Numbered from the stretch's first letter, positions 1 through 9,232 are shown. The stretch: DNA of 64,000 nucleotides from Nesterenkonia halophila (GCF_009467795.1 NZ_WIAX01000009.1:62001-126000), one strand, 5' to 3'. Numbers and translations: made by a program. The notes: a model not told the origin generated them from the sequence alone.

Positions 1-2
1 GC

Positions 3-974
3 ATGGCTCCGCAGACTGCCCAGCCGCCGGTGCCGGCGGGCCGCGTCGGGACGACCGAGCCGGCCGCCCCGATCACTGCCGAGGCCGAGGCCAGCGCCCG
101 GAGGGCGCGGAAGAAGAATCGGCTGGTCGCCCTGGCCTTCCTGGCCCCGTTCCTCGCCGCCTTCCTGCTGTTCGTGGTGTGGCCGATGATCCACGGCTTC
201 TATCTGAGCTTCACCAATCAGTCGCTCACCGGATCCGGAGGCAGCCTGGTCGGCTTCGACAATTACGCCGAGGCCTTCTCCGACCCGAAGATGTGGGGGT
301 CGATCCGCAACACGGTGTGGTTCACCCTCATCTCCACCGTGCCGCTGGTGATCATCGCCATGGCCATGGCGCTGCTGGTGAACACCGGGCTGCCCGGCCA
401 GTGGCTCTGGCGGCTGTCCTTCTTCATGCCGTTCCTGCTGGCATCCACGGTCATCTCGCAGATCTGGAGCTGGATCTTCAACCCGGAGATCGGCCTGGCC
501 AACGAGGTCCTCGGGGCGGTCGGGATCGGCCCGATCGCCTGGCTGCAGACGCCGCATCTGGATCTGATCTCGATCACCATCGCGACGGTCTGGTGGACGG
601 TGGGCTTCAACTTCCTGCTCTACCTGGCCGCGCTGCAGAACATCCCGGAGGTCCAGTACGAGGCCGCCGCCGTCGACGGCGCCAGCCGCTGGCGGCAGAT
701 CTGGTCGATCACCATCCCGCAGCTGATGCCGGTGACCGGCGTGGTCTTCGTCCTGCAGATCCTGGCCTCGCTGAAGCTCTTCGACCAGGCCTACCAGATG
801 CTCGGAGGCATCTCCTCGGACACCTCGCGGCCGATCGTGCAGTACATCTTCGAGGCCGGCTTCGTCGGCTATGAGTTCGGCTACGCCGCGGCGATCTCCT
901 ACGTGTTCTTCGCGCTGATCCTCGTCGTCGGCATCGTCCAGATGACCATCGTCAACCGCCGGAAGGGGCAGTGA
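3..974 (+). CDS. Carbohydrate ABC transporter permease (MalF/UgpA type)
   Basis: Inner-membrane permease of a binding-protein-dependent sugar importer. The 323-residue protein has a charged cytoplasmic N-terminus (to about residue 38), a first membrane segment at about 40-60 and five further hydrophobic stretches. The EAA loop that contacts the ATPase reads EAAAVDGASRWRQ at about 219-231. It overlaps the next permease gene at a TGATG junction, and an arabinofuranosidase follows, so arabino-oligosaccharides are the likely cargo (inference). The start lies only 3 nt from the window edge, so a longer N-terminus and the upstream binding-protein gene cannot be seen. No ATPase gene is present nearby. 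Confidence 0.9.
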   Translation: MAPQTAQPPVPAGRVGTTEPAAPITAEAEASARRARKKNRLVALAFLAPFLAAFLLFVVWPMIHGFYLSFTNQSLTGSGGSLVGFDNYAEAFSDPKMWGSIRNTVWFTLISTVPLVIIAMAMALLVNTGLPGQWLWRLSFFMPFLLASTVISQIWSWIFNPEIGLANEVLGAVGIGPIAWLQTPHLDLISITIATVWWTVGFNFLLYLAALQNIPEVQYEAAAVDGASRWRQIWSITIPQLMPVTGVVFVLQILASLKLFDQAYQMLGGISSDTSRPIVQYIFEAGFVGYEFGYAAAISYVFFALILVVGIVQMTIVNRRKGQ

Positions 975-1864
975 TGACGACAGCAACCTCCGTCGCCGAC
1001 GTCACTGACATCAAGCGCCAGCTCAAACCGGGGGAGCGGCACTTCGGGCCGGCCCGCATCGCCGCCTTCGTCGTGCTGGCCGTCATGGCCCTGACCTGGC
1101 TGTTCCCCTTCCTCTGGGCGGTGGTCACCTCATTCAAGACCGAGGGCGACGCCGCCTCGGGCAGCGTCTCGCTGATCGGCGAGAACGGGCTGACCACCCA
1201 GGCCTACGAGAAGATCCTGGGCGAGGGCAACGTCTACATCTGGGCGTGGAACAGCCTCTGGACCTCGCTGGTGATCACCGTGATCACCGTGGCGATCTCC
1301 GCGCTGGCCGCCTACGCCTTCTCCCGGCTGCACTTCCGCGGACGGACCGCGCTGTTCTTCGCGGTGATCGCCTCGATCATCGTGCCGCCGCAGGTGCTGA
1401 TCATCCCGCTGTACTACGAGATGCTCGCCTTCAACCTGGTGGACACCCCGTGGGGGCTGATCCTGCCGCAGATCGTCATGGCCCCGATCGTGCTGATCCT
1501 GAAGAAGTTCTTCGATGCGGTGCCGATCGAGCTGGAGGACGCCGCCCGCGTCGACGGCGCCGGCCGGCTGAGGGTCTTCCTCTCCGTGGTGCTGCCGCTG
1601 TCCCGGCCGATCCTCGGCGCAGTGTCGATCTTCGTGTTCATCCAGGCCTGGAACAACTTCCTGTGGCCGTTCATCGTGCTCAACGACACGATGCTGATGA
1701 CCCTGCCGGTGGGTCTGCAGACGGTGATCAGCGCCTACGGCGTGCAGTACGCCCAGGTGATGGCCCAGGCGGTGCTCGCCGCGCTGCCGCTGATCGTGGT
1801 GTTCCTCTTCTTCCAGCGCCAGATCGTGCAGGGCGTGGCCACCACCGGCTTCGGCGGCCAGTGA
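974..1864 (+). CDS. Carbohydrate ABC transporter permease (MalG/AraQ type)
   Basis: Second permease of the same importer. It has about six membrane segments and an EAA loop LEDAARVDGAGRLRVF near residue 187, typical of the MalG-type partner. ATG 974 overlaps the upstream TGA; GTG 971 is possible but sits too close to the GGAAGGGG ribosome site at 961-968. Together with the upstream gene it forms a heterodimeric channel that needs a periplasmic-type lipoprotein and an ATPase from elsewhere. The gap to the arabinofuranosidase is about 110 nt and the genes are probably cotranscribed. Confidence 0.9.
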   Translation: MTTATSVADVTDIKRQLKPGERHFGPARIAAFVVLAVMALTWLFPFLWAVVTSFKTEGDAASGSVSLIGENGLTTQAYEKILGEGNVYIWAWNSLWTSLVITVITVAISALAAYAFSRLHFRGRTALFFAVIASIIVPPQVLIIPLYYEMLAFNLVDTPWGLILPQIVMAPIVLILKKFFDAVPIELEDAARVDGAGRLRVFLSVVLPLSRPILGAVSIFVFIQAWNNFLWPFIVLNDTMLMTLPVGLQTVISAYGVQYAQVMAQAVLAALPLIVVFLFFQRQIVQGVATTGFGGQ

Positions 1865-1975
1865 GCCGATCTCGGTCCGTCGCCGGGGAGGCTCCGGCGG
1901 CGGACCGCCCCGGACCGTCCGATCCCGGCAGCACCGGACACTCTTTCGAATTCATCATGTGAGGATAGGAGACTC

Positions 1976-3526
1976 ATGACCACTGCTCATCTGACCGTCG
2001 ACCGCGCATTCACCGTCGCGGAGGTCCCCCACCGGCTCTTCGGCTCGTTCGTCGAGCACATGGGGCGCTGTGTCTACACCGGCATCCACGAGCCGGGCCA
2101 CCCGCAGGCCGACTCCCGCGGATTCCGCCAGGACGTGATGCAGCTGGTCCGCGAGCTGGGGCCGACGGTGGTCCGCTACCCGGGCGGCAACTTCGTCTCC
2201 GGCTACCGCTGGGAGGACGGCGTCGGGCCGGTGGAGGACCGCCCGGTGCGCATCGACGGCGCCTGGCACACGGTGGAGACCAACGCCTTCGGCCTCCACG
2301 AGTTCGTCGACTGGGCCCGCGAGGCCGACGTCGAGATCATGGAGGCGATCAACCTCGGCACCCGCGGCGTCGAGGAGGCTCGGGCGCTGGTGGAGTATGC
2401 CAACCATCCGCAGGGGACCTACTGGTCGGATCTGCGCCGGAAGAACGGCGCGGCCACCGGCACCACCCAGGACCCCTTCGACATCAAGCTGTGGTGCCTG
2501 GGCAACGAGCTCGACGGCCCCTGGCAGATCGGCCACAAGACCGCCGACGAGTACGGCCGGCTGGCCCAGGAGTCGGCCAAGGCCATGAAGCTGGTCGACC
2601 CGGACATCGAGCTGGTCGCCGTCGGCTCCTCCAACCGCCAGATGCCGACCTTCGGCAGCTGGGAGCACACGGTGCTGTCGCACACCTACGAGGAGGTCGA
2701 CTACATCTCCATGCACGCCTACTACCAGGAGCACGACGGCGACGCCGCGTCCTTCCTGGCCGAGGCGGTGGACATGGACGCCTTCATCGACGGCGTGGTC
2801 GCCACGATCGACGCCGTCAAGGCTGCCGGCAAGCACTCCAAGCAGGTCGACATCTCCTTCGACGAGTGGAACGTCTGGTACCAGACCGGTCTGGACACCG
2901 AGGATCAGCCCCATCAGGTGGCCAAGGGCTGGCAAAAGCACCCGCGGCTGATCGAGGACGCCTACAACGTCACCGACGCCGTCGTCGTCGGCACGCTGCT
3001 GCATTCGCTGCTGCGCCACGGCGACCGGGTGAAGATCGCCAACCAGGCCCAGCTGGTCAACGTCATCGCCCCGATCCGCTCGGAGGAGGACGGTCCGGCC
3101 TGGCGCCAGTCGATCTTCTGGCCCTTCGCGCGCATCGCGGCCAAGGCCCGCGGGCAGATCATGCGGCTGGCCGTGGACTCGGAGCAGGTCCCGACGCAGA
3201 AGTTCGGCGACGTCGACGCCGTCGATGCGACGGTGACCTGGGACGAGGACGCCGGCAAGCTGGTGCTCTTCGTGGCCAACCGCGGTCTCGAAGAGGCCGC
3301 CGATGTGGACCTGAATCTCAACGGTCTGCAGGCCACGGCGATCAGCAGCGCCGAGGTGCTGGCAGTCCCGGAGGGCGGCGACCGGCTGACGGCCAACCTG
3401 GTCGACAGTCAGGACGCCGTCGGGCTGAAGCCGCTGACCGACGTCGGACTGCAGGACGGGCGGCTGCACATGACGCTGCCGGCGATGTCCTGGGGCGTGG
3501 TAGAGCTCGACGTGGCCGCCGCCTGA
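1976..3526 (+). CDS. abfA: Alpha-L-arabinofuranosidase, GH51
   Basis: Removes terminal alpha-L-arabinofuranose from arabino-oligosaccharides. No signal peptide is visible, so it acts in the cytoplasm after import. The 516-residue length fits GH51 enzymes. The acid/base Glu is E178 in the motif GNELDGPWQIGHK and the nucleophile is E297 in FDEWNVWY. These positions nearly match the characterised Geobacillus enzyme (E175/E294, family knowledge). A GGATAGGAG ribosome site precedes ATG 1976. It follows two sugar permease genes and ends in front of a 15-bp hairpin, so it closes the operon. Confidence 0.95.
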   Translation: MTTAHLTVDRAFTVAEVPHRLFGSFVEHMGRCVYTGIHEPGHPQADSRGFRQDVMQLVRELGPTVVRYPGGNFVSGYRWEDGVGPVEDRPVRIDGAWHTVETNAFGLHEFVDWAREADVEIMEAINLGTRGVEEARALVEYANHPQGTYWSDLRRKNGAATGTTQDPFDIKLWCLGNELDGPWQIGHKTADEYGRLAQESAKAMKLVDPDIELVAVGSSNRQMPTFGSWEHTVLSHTYEEVDYISMHAYYQEHDGDAASFLAEAVDMDAFIDGVVATIDAVKAAGKHSKQVDISFDEWNVWYQTGLDTEDQPHQVAKGWQKHPRLIEDAYNVTDAVVVGTLLHSLLRHGDRVKIANQAQLVNVIAPIRSEEDGPAWRQSIFWPFARIAAKARGQIMRLAVDSEQVPTQKFGDVDAVDATVTWDEDAGKLVLFVANRGLEEAADVDLNLNGLQATAISSAEVLAVPEGGDRLTANLVDSQDAVGLKPLTDVGLQDGRLHMTLPAMSWGVVELDVAAA

Positions 3527-3549
3527 GCGACGGGACGCGAGTCTCCCCG

Positions 3550-3591
3550 GGGCGGGCCGCAGGTGAGCTGATGCTGACCTGCGGCCCGCCC
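3550..3591 (+). terminator. Strong hairpin after abfA
   Basis: A perfect 15-bp G+C-rich stem (3550-3564 paired with 3577-3591) has a 12-nt loop. There is no T-run, as is common in actinobacterial terminators. It lies 24 nt after the arabinofuranosidase stop and probably ends that transcript. Confidence 0.7.
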
Positions 3592-3742
3592 GCGCGTCTG
3601 CAGGGCCGCGGGGGAGGCGGGCGCGCATACTGAACAGTGCTCGTTCGGGCGTCGACGTCGGCGGCCGGCTCTGCGCCGTGCCCGTCGTCTTCCGGCGTCT
3701 ACGGGCTCTCATCGAACCCCAGCGTCCCGGGAGGCAGTGATC

Positions 3743-4789
3743 ATGGCCCGTGCTGATCGTGGTCCCCGCGGCCGGCGACGGCCCGCGCGCAGTATGCTCG
3801 CCCTGGCCGCCGCGGCGAGCCTGGCCCTGGCCGGCTGCGGCCAGGATCCCGCCGCCGTCGAGCAGGACTCGGGCGATGAGGAGGTGCCGGATCCCGGAGG
3901 TCCGGAGCAGCTCACCGCCCCCGACCCCTCCGGCGATCAGCAGTCCCACCAGACGATGCGCGAGGCGCTGCGTACGGTCTACGGGTCGGCGACGCTGACC
4001 GACACGGACGATGTGCTGCCCGGCGCCCGCGATCTGGAGACCGAGCTGCAGCGTCTGGCGGTGGACCCGCAGGAGTGCAAGCAGTATGTGATGACCTCCG
4101 CGATGCCCGTCCCCGCCGACGCGCTGATCGCCGCGGCGCAGGTCTCGGAGGGGGAGTCGGGATCGGACGGGCGCGGCTCCGGGGACTCCGGCGGCTCCGG
4201 AGGCTCCGGAGGCTCCGGCGGCTCGGAGGGCTCGGGTCGGTCAGGGGACTCGTCCGGGTCGTCGTCCGGGCCGCTGACCGCCGGCCGCGAGGCGACGGTG
4301 ATGTCCTTCCTCGACGTCGAGGCCGCCGCGGCACGGATCGACGGTGAGCAGGAGGGCGTGGAGAACTGCCCGGATTACACCACCAGCCGCGGCTCCGAAT
4401 CGGACTCCGACTCCGACGACGAGGGCGACGATGTCAGCACCGAGACGACGGTGGAGGAGGAGTCGGTGCACACCGCTGCAGAGCAGGGCTTCGCCGTGAT
4501 CCGCGAGGTCTCCGGCGGCGGCTCGACGAGCCGATCGGTCAACGTGCTGCTGCGCGAGGGTGCCCAACTGGTCACCGTCTCCGCCTCCGTCGACGGTGAG
4601 CTCAGCTCCGACAGTACTGAAAAGGCTGTCGAGACGGTGCAGAAGGAGGCCGCCCGCGTGCTCGGCGAGGTCGCCGGCGAGGACCTGAGCCTGGAGGAGG
4701 AGTCCGACGACGACTCGGGCGACGGCTCCGACAGCGACGGCGGCTCCGACAGCTCCGACGGCGACGGCGGCTCGAGCGACCAGGGCTGA
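3743..4789 (+). CDS. Ser/Gly/Asp-rich secreted lipoprotein of unknown function
   Basis: Not recognised as a known family. A twin-arginine-rich, positively charged N-terminus is followed by a hydrophobic stretch and the lipobox LAGC at about residues 29-32, so it should be lipidated and surface-exposed. A Gly-Ser linker encoded by a 9-bp tandem repeat lies near residues 150-165, and the last 35 residues are almost only Ser, Asp, Gly and Glu. Between them are two modestly ordered blocks, the second reading VNVLLREGAQLVTVSASVDG. ATG 3743 is chosen over GTG 3737 because GAGG at 3731-3734 is spaced for the ATG. It stands alone between a terminator and proS. Confidence 0.7.
   Translation: MARADRGPRGRRRPARSMLALAAAASLALAGCGQDPAAVEQDSGDEEVPDPGGPEQLTAPDPSGDQQSHQTMREALRTVYGSATLTDTDDVLPGARDLETELQRLAVDPQECKQYVMTSAMPVPADALIAAAQVSEGESGSDGRGSGDSGGSGGSGGSGGSEGSGRSGDSSGSSSGPLTAGREATVMSFLDVEAAAARIDGEQEGVENCPDYTTSRGSESDSDSDDEGDDVSTETTVEEESVHTAAEQGFAVIREVSGGGSTSRSVNVLLREGAQLVTVSASVDGELSSDSTEKAVETVQKEAARVLGEVAGEDLSLEEESDDDSGDGSDSDGGSDSSDGDGGSSDQG
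4193..4237 (+). repeat. 9-bp tandem repeat encoding Gly-Ser-Gly
   Basis: Five 9-mers related to GGCTCCGGA lie at 4193, 4202, 4211, 4220 and 4229 inside the lipoprotein gene. They encode a flexible linker and are a likely site of length change. Confidence 0.8.
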
Positions 4790-4837
4790 GCGGGCGCCGG
4801 GGAACGTCGTCGGGCCGTGGCCGCCGTCGCCCTTTAG

Positions 4838-4843
4838 TAGACT
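4838..4843 (+). promoter_or_regulatory. Candidate -10 box for proS
   Basis: TAGACT is a good sigma-70-type -10 hexamer 40 nt before the proS start. No convincing -35 is visible. Confidence 0.35.
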
Positions 4844-4883
4844 TCACCGAGCATCCGTCCCCGCGCCCGGAATCGAGTAGAAC

Positions 4884-6689
4884 GTGCCTCTGAGACTCTC
4901 CTCCCTCTTCCTCCGCACTCTGCGTGACAATCCCGCCGACGCCGAGGTCGCCAGCCACCAGCTGATGGTGCGCGCCGGCTGCATCCGCCGTGCGGCGCCG
5001 GGGATCTACTCCTGGCTGCCGCTGGGCATGAAGCTGCTGCGGAACCTGGAGGAGATCGTGCGCGAGGAGATGGAGCACATCGGCTCGCAGGAGGTGCACT
5101 TCCCCGCGCTGCTGCCGAAGGAGCCCTATGAGGCCACGGGTCGCTGGGCGGACTACGGCGACAACATGTTCCGACTGCAGGACCGCAAGGATGCCGACTA
5201 TCTGCTGGCCCCCACTCACGAGGAGGTCTTCACCCTGGCGGTGAAGGATCTGTACACCTCGTACAAGGACCTGCCGCTGTCGATCTACCAGATCCAGACC
5301 AAGTACCGCGACGAGGCGCGTCCGCGGGCCGGACTGCTGCGCGGCCGCGAGTTCATCATGAAGGACTCCTACTCCTTCGCCCTGGAGCAGCAGGACCAGG
5401 ACGCCGCCTACGCGGCGCATCGCGCGGCCTATCTGCGGATCTTCGACCGTCTGGGCCTGGAAGTGGTGCCCGTCGACGCCGTCTCCGGAGCCATGGGCGG
5501 CTCGGCCAGCGAGGAGTTCCTCTTCCCCTGCGCCATCGGCGAGGACACCTTCGTCGAGTCCGACGGCGGCTACCGCGCCAATGTCGAGGCGGTCACCACG
5601 GTGGCGCCGGAGCCGGTGGACGCCTCCGGGCTGCCGCCCGCCGAGGTCCATCACACCCCGGGCACCGACACCATCGAGACGCTGGTCGCCGCCGCGCAGG
5701 CCGACCACCCGCGCCTGGACCGCGCCTGGACCGCGGCGGACACGCTGAAGAATGTGGTCATCGGCGTCGACATGCCCGACGGCACCCGGAAGGTCGCGGT
5801 CATCGGCCTGCCCGGCGACCGGGCGGCGGACTTCAAGCGCATCGAGGCCGCCGTCGGCGAGCACCTGGGTGCGGCCGGCGAGGTCGCCGTCGAGGCCGGC
5901 ACCGAGGCCGACCTGCGGGCGAACCCGGGGCTGGTGCGCGGCTACATCGGACCGGGGCTGAGCCGCGAGGAGCCGGTGCTCGGCGTCGAGGGCTCCTCCG
6001 GCGTCCCCTATCTGGTCGACCCGCGCGTGGTCGAGGGCACCAGCTGGATCACCGGCGCCAACGCGCCCGACCAGCACGTCTTCGGCCTGGTCGCCGGCCG
6101 GGACTTCAGCTGGGACGGCGTCATCGAGGCCGCCGAGGTCCGGGAGGGCGACGAGGCGCCGGACGGCTCCGGCCCGCTGCGCACCCGCCGCGGCATCGAG
6201 CTGGGTCACATCTTCCACCTGGGCACCGGCTACGCCGAGGCGCTGGGCCTGAAGGTCCTGGACGTCAACGGCAAGCTGGCCACGGTGACGATGGGCTCCT
6301 ACGGCTTCGGCGTCACCCGCGTGCTGGCCGCCCTCGCCGAGGCCAACCACGATGAGAAGGGGCTGATCTGGCCGGGCTCGATCGCGCCGGCCGATGTGCA
6401 CGTGGTCGCCACGGGCAAGGACCAGGCCATCCACGACGCCGCCGAGCAGCTGGTCGCCGATCTGGAGGCCTCCGGAGTCTCCACGCTCTTCGACGACCGG
6501 CCGAAGGTCTCGCCGGGGGTGAAGTTCTCCGACGCCGAGCTGCTGGGCATGCCCACCATCGTGGTGGTCGGCCGCGGCCTGGCCGAGGGGAACGTGGAGC
6601 TGAAGGATCGCCGCAGCGGCGAGTCCGATCAGGTGCGGCTCGACGGCGCGGTCTCGGTGATCGCCGAGCGCGCCGCCGCGCTGCGCTGA
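4884..6689 (+). CDS. proS: Prolyl-tRNA synthetase
   Basis: Charges tRNA-Pro with proline. At 601 residues this is the bacterial type with the editing (INS) domain between class II motifs 2 and 3. Motif 2 is visible as [18 protein letters not shown] near residue 136. The C-terminal anticodon-binding region contains [20 protein letters not shown] 4884 is the start because the N-terminus [20 protein letters not shown] is canonical. It is preceded by a lone lipoprotein gene and followed 16 nt later by a membrane exporter gene, which may be cotranscribed. Confidence 0.98.
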   Translation: MPLRLSSLFLRTLRDNPADAEVASHQLMVRAGCIRRAAPGIYSWLPLGMKLLRNLEEIVREEMEHIGSQEVHFPALLPKEPYEATGRWADYGDNMFRLQDRKDADYLLAPTHEEVFTLAVKDLYTSYKDLPLSIYQIQTKYRDEARPRAGLLRGREFIMKDSYSFALEQQDQDAAYAAHRAAYLRIFDRLGLEVVPVDAVSGAMGGSASEEFLFPCAIGEDTFVESDGGYRANVEAVTTVAPEPVDASGLPPAEVHHTPGTDTIETLVAAAQADHPRLDRAWTAADTLKNVVIGVDMPDGTRKVAVIGLPGDRAADFKRIEAAVGEHLGAAGEVAVEAGTEADLRANPGLVRGYIGPGLSREEPVLGVEGSSGVPYLVDPRVVEGTSWITGANAPDQHVFGLVAGRDFSWDGVIEAAEVREGDEAPDGSGPLRTRRGIELGHIFHLGTGYAEALGLKVLDVNGKLATVTMGSYGFGVTRVLAALAEANHDEKGLIWPGSIAPADVHVVATGKDQAIHDAAEQLVADLEASGVSTLFDDRPKVSPGVKFSDAELLGMPTIVVVGRGLAEGNVELKDRRSGESDQVRLDGAVSVIAERAAALR

Positions 6690-6705
6690 GCCGCGGCACG
6701 ACGCC

Positions 6706-7518
6706 GTGGAGCTGATCGCCGATCTGCTGAGCACGTCCTTCGAGGGCGTCTCCTGGGTGACGCTGGTGCTGCTGGTCCTGGTGGGATTCAGCGCCGGCTG
6801 GGTCGACGCCGTCGTCGGCGGCGGAGGACTGCTGCAGCTGCCGGTGCTGCTGACCGTGCCGGGGATCAGCCCGGTGCAGGCGCTGGCGACGAACAAGCTG
6901 GGCTCGATCTTCGGCACCACCACCTCGGCGCTGACCTATATCCGCCGGGTGCGTCCGAGTCTGCGCACCGCCGCGCCGACGGCGCTGGCCGCCCTGGCGG
7001 CGAGCTACCTGGGCGCGAAGGTCGCCGCCTGGCTGCCCGAGGAGGTCATCACTCCGGTCATCATCGCCGCGCTGCTGGGCGTGGGGATCTTCACCGCGGC
7101 CAAGCCGCACGTGGGGAAGCTGGAGCGGCTGCGCCACGTCGGGCTGGGGCATCTGGCCCGCGCCGTCGGCGTCGGGGCCGTGGTCGGCTTCTACGACGGC
7201 GTGCTGGGCCCGGGCACCGGGACGTTCCTGATCATCGGGCTGGTCATGGTGCTGGGATTCAACTTCCTCAACGCCTCGGCGCACGCGAAGATCGTCAACG
7301 TCGCGACGAACGTCGGCGCGCTGCTGTCCTTCGGCCCGGCCGGGCACGTGCTGGTCGGGCTCGGGCTGCTGCTGGGCGCGGCGAATCTGCTCGGCGGCTA
7401 CACCGGCGCCCGGATGGCCATCGCGAAGGGGTCGCAGTTCGTCCGCGTCATCTTCCTGATCGTGGTCTTCGTCCTGGTCGCCAAGCTCGGCTGGGATCTG
7501 CTGGCCGAATGGTTCTGA
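6706..7518 (+). CDS. TSUP (TauE/SafE) family membrane transporter
   Basis: Probable anion or organosulfur exporter of the 4-toluene sulfonate uptake/TauE-SafE superfamily. The 270-residue protein has seven to eight hydrophobic segments in two repeated halves. The N-terminal half carries the family signature GWVDAVVGGGGLLQLPVL at about residues 29-46, and the second half carries GFYDGVLGPGTGTF near residue 163. The GTG start has no obvious ribosome site. Its substrate cannot be told from sequence. Confidence 0.88.
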   Translation: MELIADLLSTSFEGVSWVTLVLLVLVGFSAGWVDAVVGGGGLLQLPVLLTVPGISPVQALATNKLGSIFGTTTSALTYIRRVRPSLRTAAPTALAALAASYLGAKVAAWLPEEVITPVIIAALLGVGIFTAAKPHVGKLERLRHVGLGHLARAVGVGAVVGFYDGVLGPGTGTFLIIGLVMVLGFNFLNASAHAKIVNVATNVGALLSFGPAGHVLVGLGLLLGAANLLGGYTGARMAIAKGSQFVRVIFLIVVFVLVAKLGWDLLAEWF

Positions 7519-7545
7519 GGCGGCGTGTCCGACCGGGGCGCCGAG

Positions 7546-8676
7546 TCAGCCGCGCGGCGCCCCGGCCTGGTGCAGGATGCTCCGGAGGGCTCGCGGCTCC
7601 CGCAGCTCCGGCCATCCCCAGCGGGCGACGCCGTGGCCCAGGGCGCGGAGCCCGTCCTCCCGGCGCTTCTCCGCGATCACGACGTCGGCGGGGTCGAGGC
7701 CGGCGAGGTCCTGGGCGCGGGAGTACTTCACCTCGCCGTCGAACTCGCCGACGAGGCCGGCCTCGGGCCAGTAGAAGTCGACCCGCGCCAGCCGCCCGTC
7801 CGGAAGCTTGAACTCGATCTGCAGCTCGGGCGGGGCGAAGCCGAGCTCGGCGATCAGCACGCGGGAGACCGACTCGCCGACCGACTCGGCGCGCGGATCG
7901 GCGAAGGCGCGCAGCTGCTGCCAGCGGCGAGCCCGTCGGCGGGGGAGGAGCTCGACGTCGGCGGCGAGCGTCTCATCGAGGAGCGGCGGCAGGTGCGGGG
8001 CCAGGCGCTCGGATCCGAGTGCGTCGAGCACGCCGACGGCTGAGCCGGTGCCGAGCCGGGGGACGGTGTCCAGCAGAACCTGCGGCAGCGGCTCGAGCTG
8101 CACGGGGATCGAGGGCGGGCGCCAGAGGTCGCCGTCGGGGAATCGCGACGACACGGGCGCGCCGGTGGTCCCGCCGGTGCGCCGCATCCACTCCGGGGCG
8201 AGGGAGCGCTGCAGCGCGAACCCCTGCAGGGCATTCCGCCCTCTGGGGCGCGACCGGGCGCCGTCGTCCGGGACGTCCAGCAGCCGACGGATCGTCGCGG
8301 GGCCGGCGGCTCCGGTCAACGCGTCGGGCGGGCGTCGGCCGGATTCCTGAGGACGGGCGGTGCGCCGATGGACGGCGTCGGGGGTGCGCGGCAGCGGCAG
8401 GCCGTGGAGCAGCAGGGCCGTCTCTCGGCAGAACACTGCGGCGGGATGATGCAGTGCGGTCGCCGCCGTCGCGACCAGGTGACGATCCCACGGCGGGAGG
8501 GTCAGCCAGGCCTCCGCGTCGAAGTAGACGCCGCGGCGGATCCGAAGCAGCTCGCCCCGGGCCACGGTGGCGCTGAGCTCGACGGACTCGTGCGAGCCGT
8601 CCGGTCGAGCCTGAGCGCGGACAGGGCGGGCGTCGACGGTGCGGCGCCGTGTCGGGTCGCTGGTCGATGAGGTCAT
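7546..8676 (-). CDS. AbiEi-like winged-helix protein with C-terminal nuclease-like domain (paralogue 1)
   Basis: 376 residues from ATG 8676; GTG 8694 is a longer alternative. The N-terminal part resembles the AbiEi-type antitoxin wing (GELLRIRRGVYFD near residue 41), followed by FCRETALLLHGLPLP. The last 100 residues carry SVGESVSR, ARVDFYWPEAGLVGEFDG (about 300-315), KY, EKRREDGLRALG and RWGWPE, an arrangement like DUF559/Vsr-type PD-(D/E)xK endonucleases. A paralogue at 25442-26611 shares all these blocks. No AbiEii toxin or other partner is adjacent. The region between this gene and rimP holds a 51-bp tandem array. Function is unknown; DNA binding or cleavage is an inference from the motifs. 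Confidence 0.75.
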   Translation of the reverse strand: MTSSTSDPTRRRTVDARPVRAQARPDGSHESVELSATVARGELLRIRRGVYFDAEAWLTLPPWDRHLVATAATALHHPAAVFCRETALLLHGLPLPRTPDAVHRRTARPQESGRRPPDALTGAAGPATIRRLLDVPDDGARSRPRGRNALQGFALQRSLAPEWMRRTGGTTGAPVSSRFPDGDLWRPPSIPVQLEPLPQVLLDTVPRLGTGSAVGVLDALGSERLAPHLPPLLDETLAADVELLPRRRARRWQQLRAFADPRAESVGESVSRVLIAELGFAPPELQIEFKLPDGRLARVDFYWPEAGLVGEFDGEVKYSRAQDLAGLDPADVVIAEKRREDGLRALGHGVARWGWPELREPRALRSILHQAGAPRG

Positions 8677-8920
8677 GGCTCGACTGTGCCGCACCCGGCG
8701 TCGTCGTCGCCTGTCGCATCGGGGATCTGTGGAGAGGCCCCGTCGACTCCTGCACAGGGTGCCGCCGCGGGCCGGCGGCCCGGTCCCGAGGGCTCCTCCC
8801 GCGCCGTCCGGCCTTCGCCCGGCGTTCGCGGGGCCCCGTCCGGCCCTGTCTCACTCGCCGCCAGGCTCCGGGTCGCTCGCGATGGCACCGTCTCTCCCCG
8901 TCGAGTTCGGCAGACCTCCT

Positions 8921-9087
8921 CCAGCTGGACGAGGATTCGGAAACACGACGGGGCCGGCCGGCGCCCCCGCCCAACTGGACGGGGGCAACTGGTCCGCTGG
9001 GGCGGGGGAGGGCGACCTCGCCCAGCTGGACGGGGAGAATCGGTCCGCTGCGGCGGAGGGTAGTGGCCCTGCCCAGCTGGACGGGGT
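8921..9087 (+). repeat. 51-bp tandem array, four units with core CCAGCTGGACGGGG
   Basis: The core starts at 8921, 8971, 9022 and 9073, giving spacings of 50, 51 and 51 nt. Variants include CCAACTGGACGGGG at 8971. A second shared block, CGGTCCGCTG followed by a GGCGG run, lies in the middle of units 2 and 3. CCAGCTGG is itself palindromic. It lies upstream of the minus-strand AbiEi-like gene and of rimP. Confidence 0.75.
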
Positions 9088-9232
9088 CGATCGGTCAGGC
9101 GCCCGCCGACGGTGCATCCCCGACGGCGGTGCGTCCCGGTCGGCGGCCCGCCACACCTCCGCCACACCCCACCGCCCCGACCGTGATCAGCGCGACGGAG
9201 CCGGGACTCGCCCGGGTGCACCCTGCCGTGCC

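Noticed and set aside
1955-3949. Very long open frames opposite real genes (for example 1955-3949, 4602-6923, 11634-14105 and 22875-25010, minus strand)
   Set aside because: They mirror strongly coding plus-strand genes in G+C-rich DNA, have low-complexity Arg/Ala/Gly products and match no family.
7546-8676. Complete AbiE toxin-antitoxin system
   Set aside because: No nucleotidyltransferase toxin gene lies next to either AbiEi-like gene, and the C-terminal domain differs from plain AbiEi antitoxins.
8921-9087. CRISPR array
   Set aside because: The repeat core is only about 14 nt and degenerate, the inter-core sequence is itself partly repeated, and no cas genes are present.
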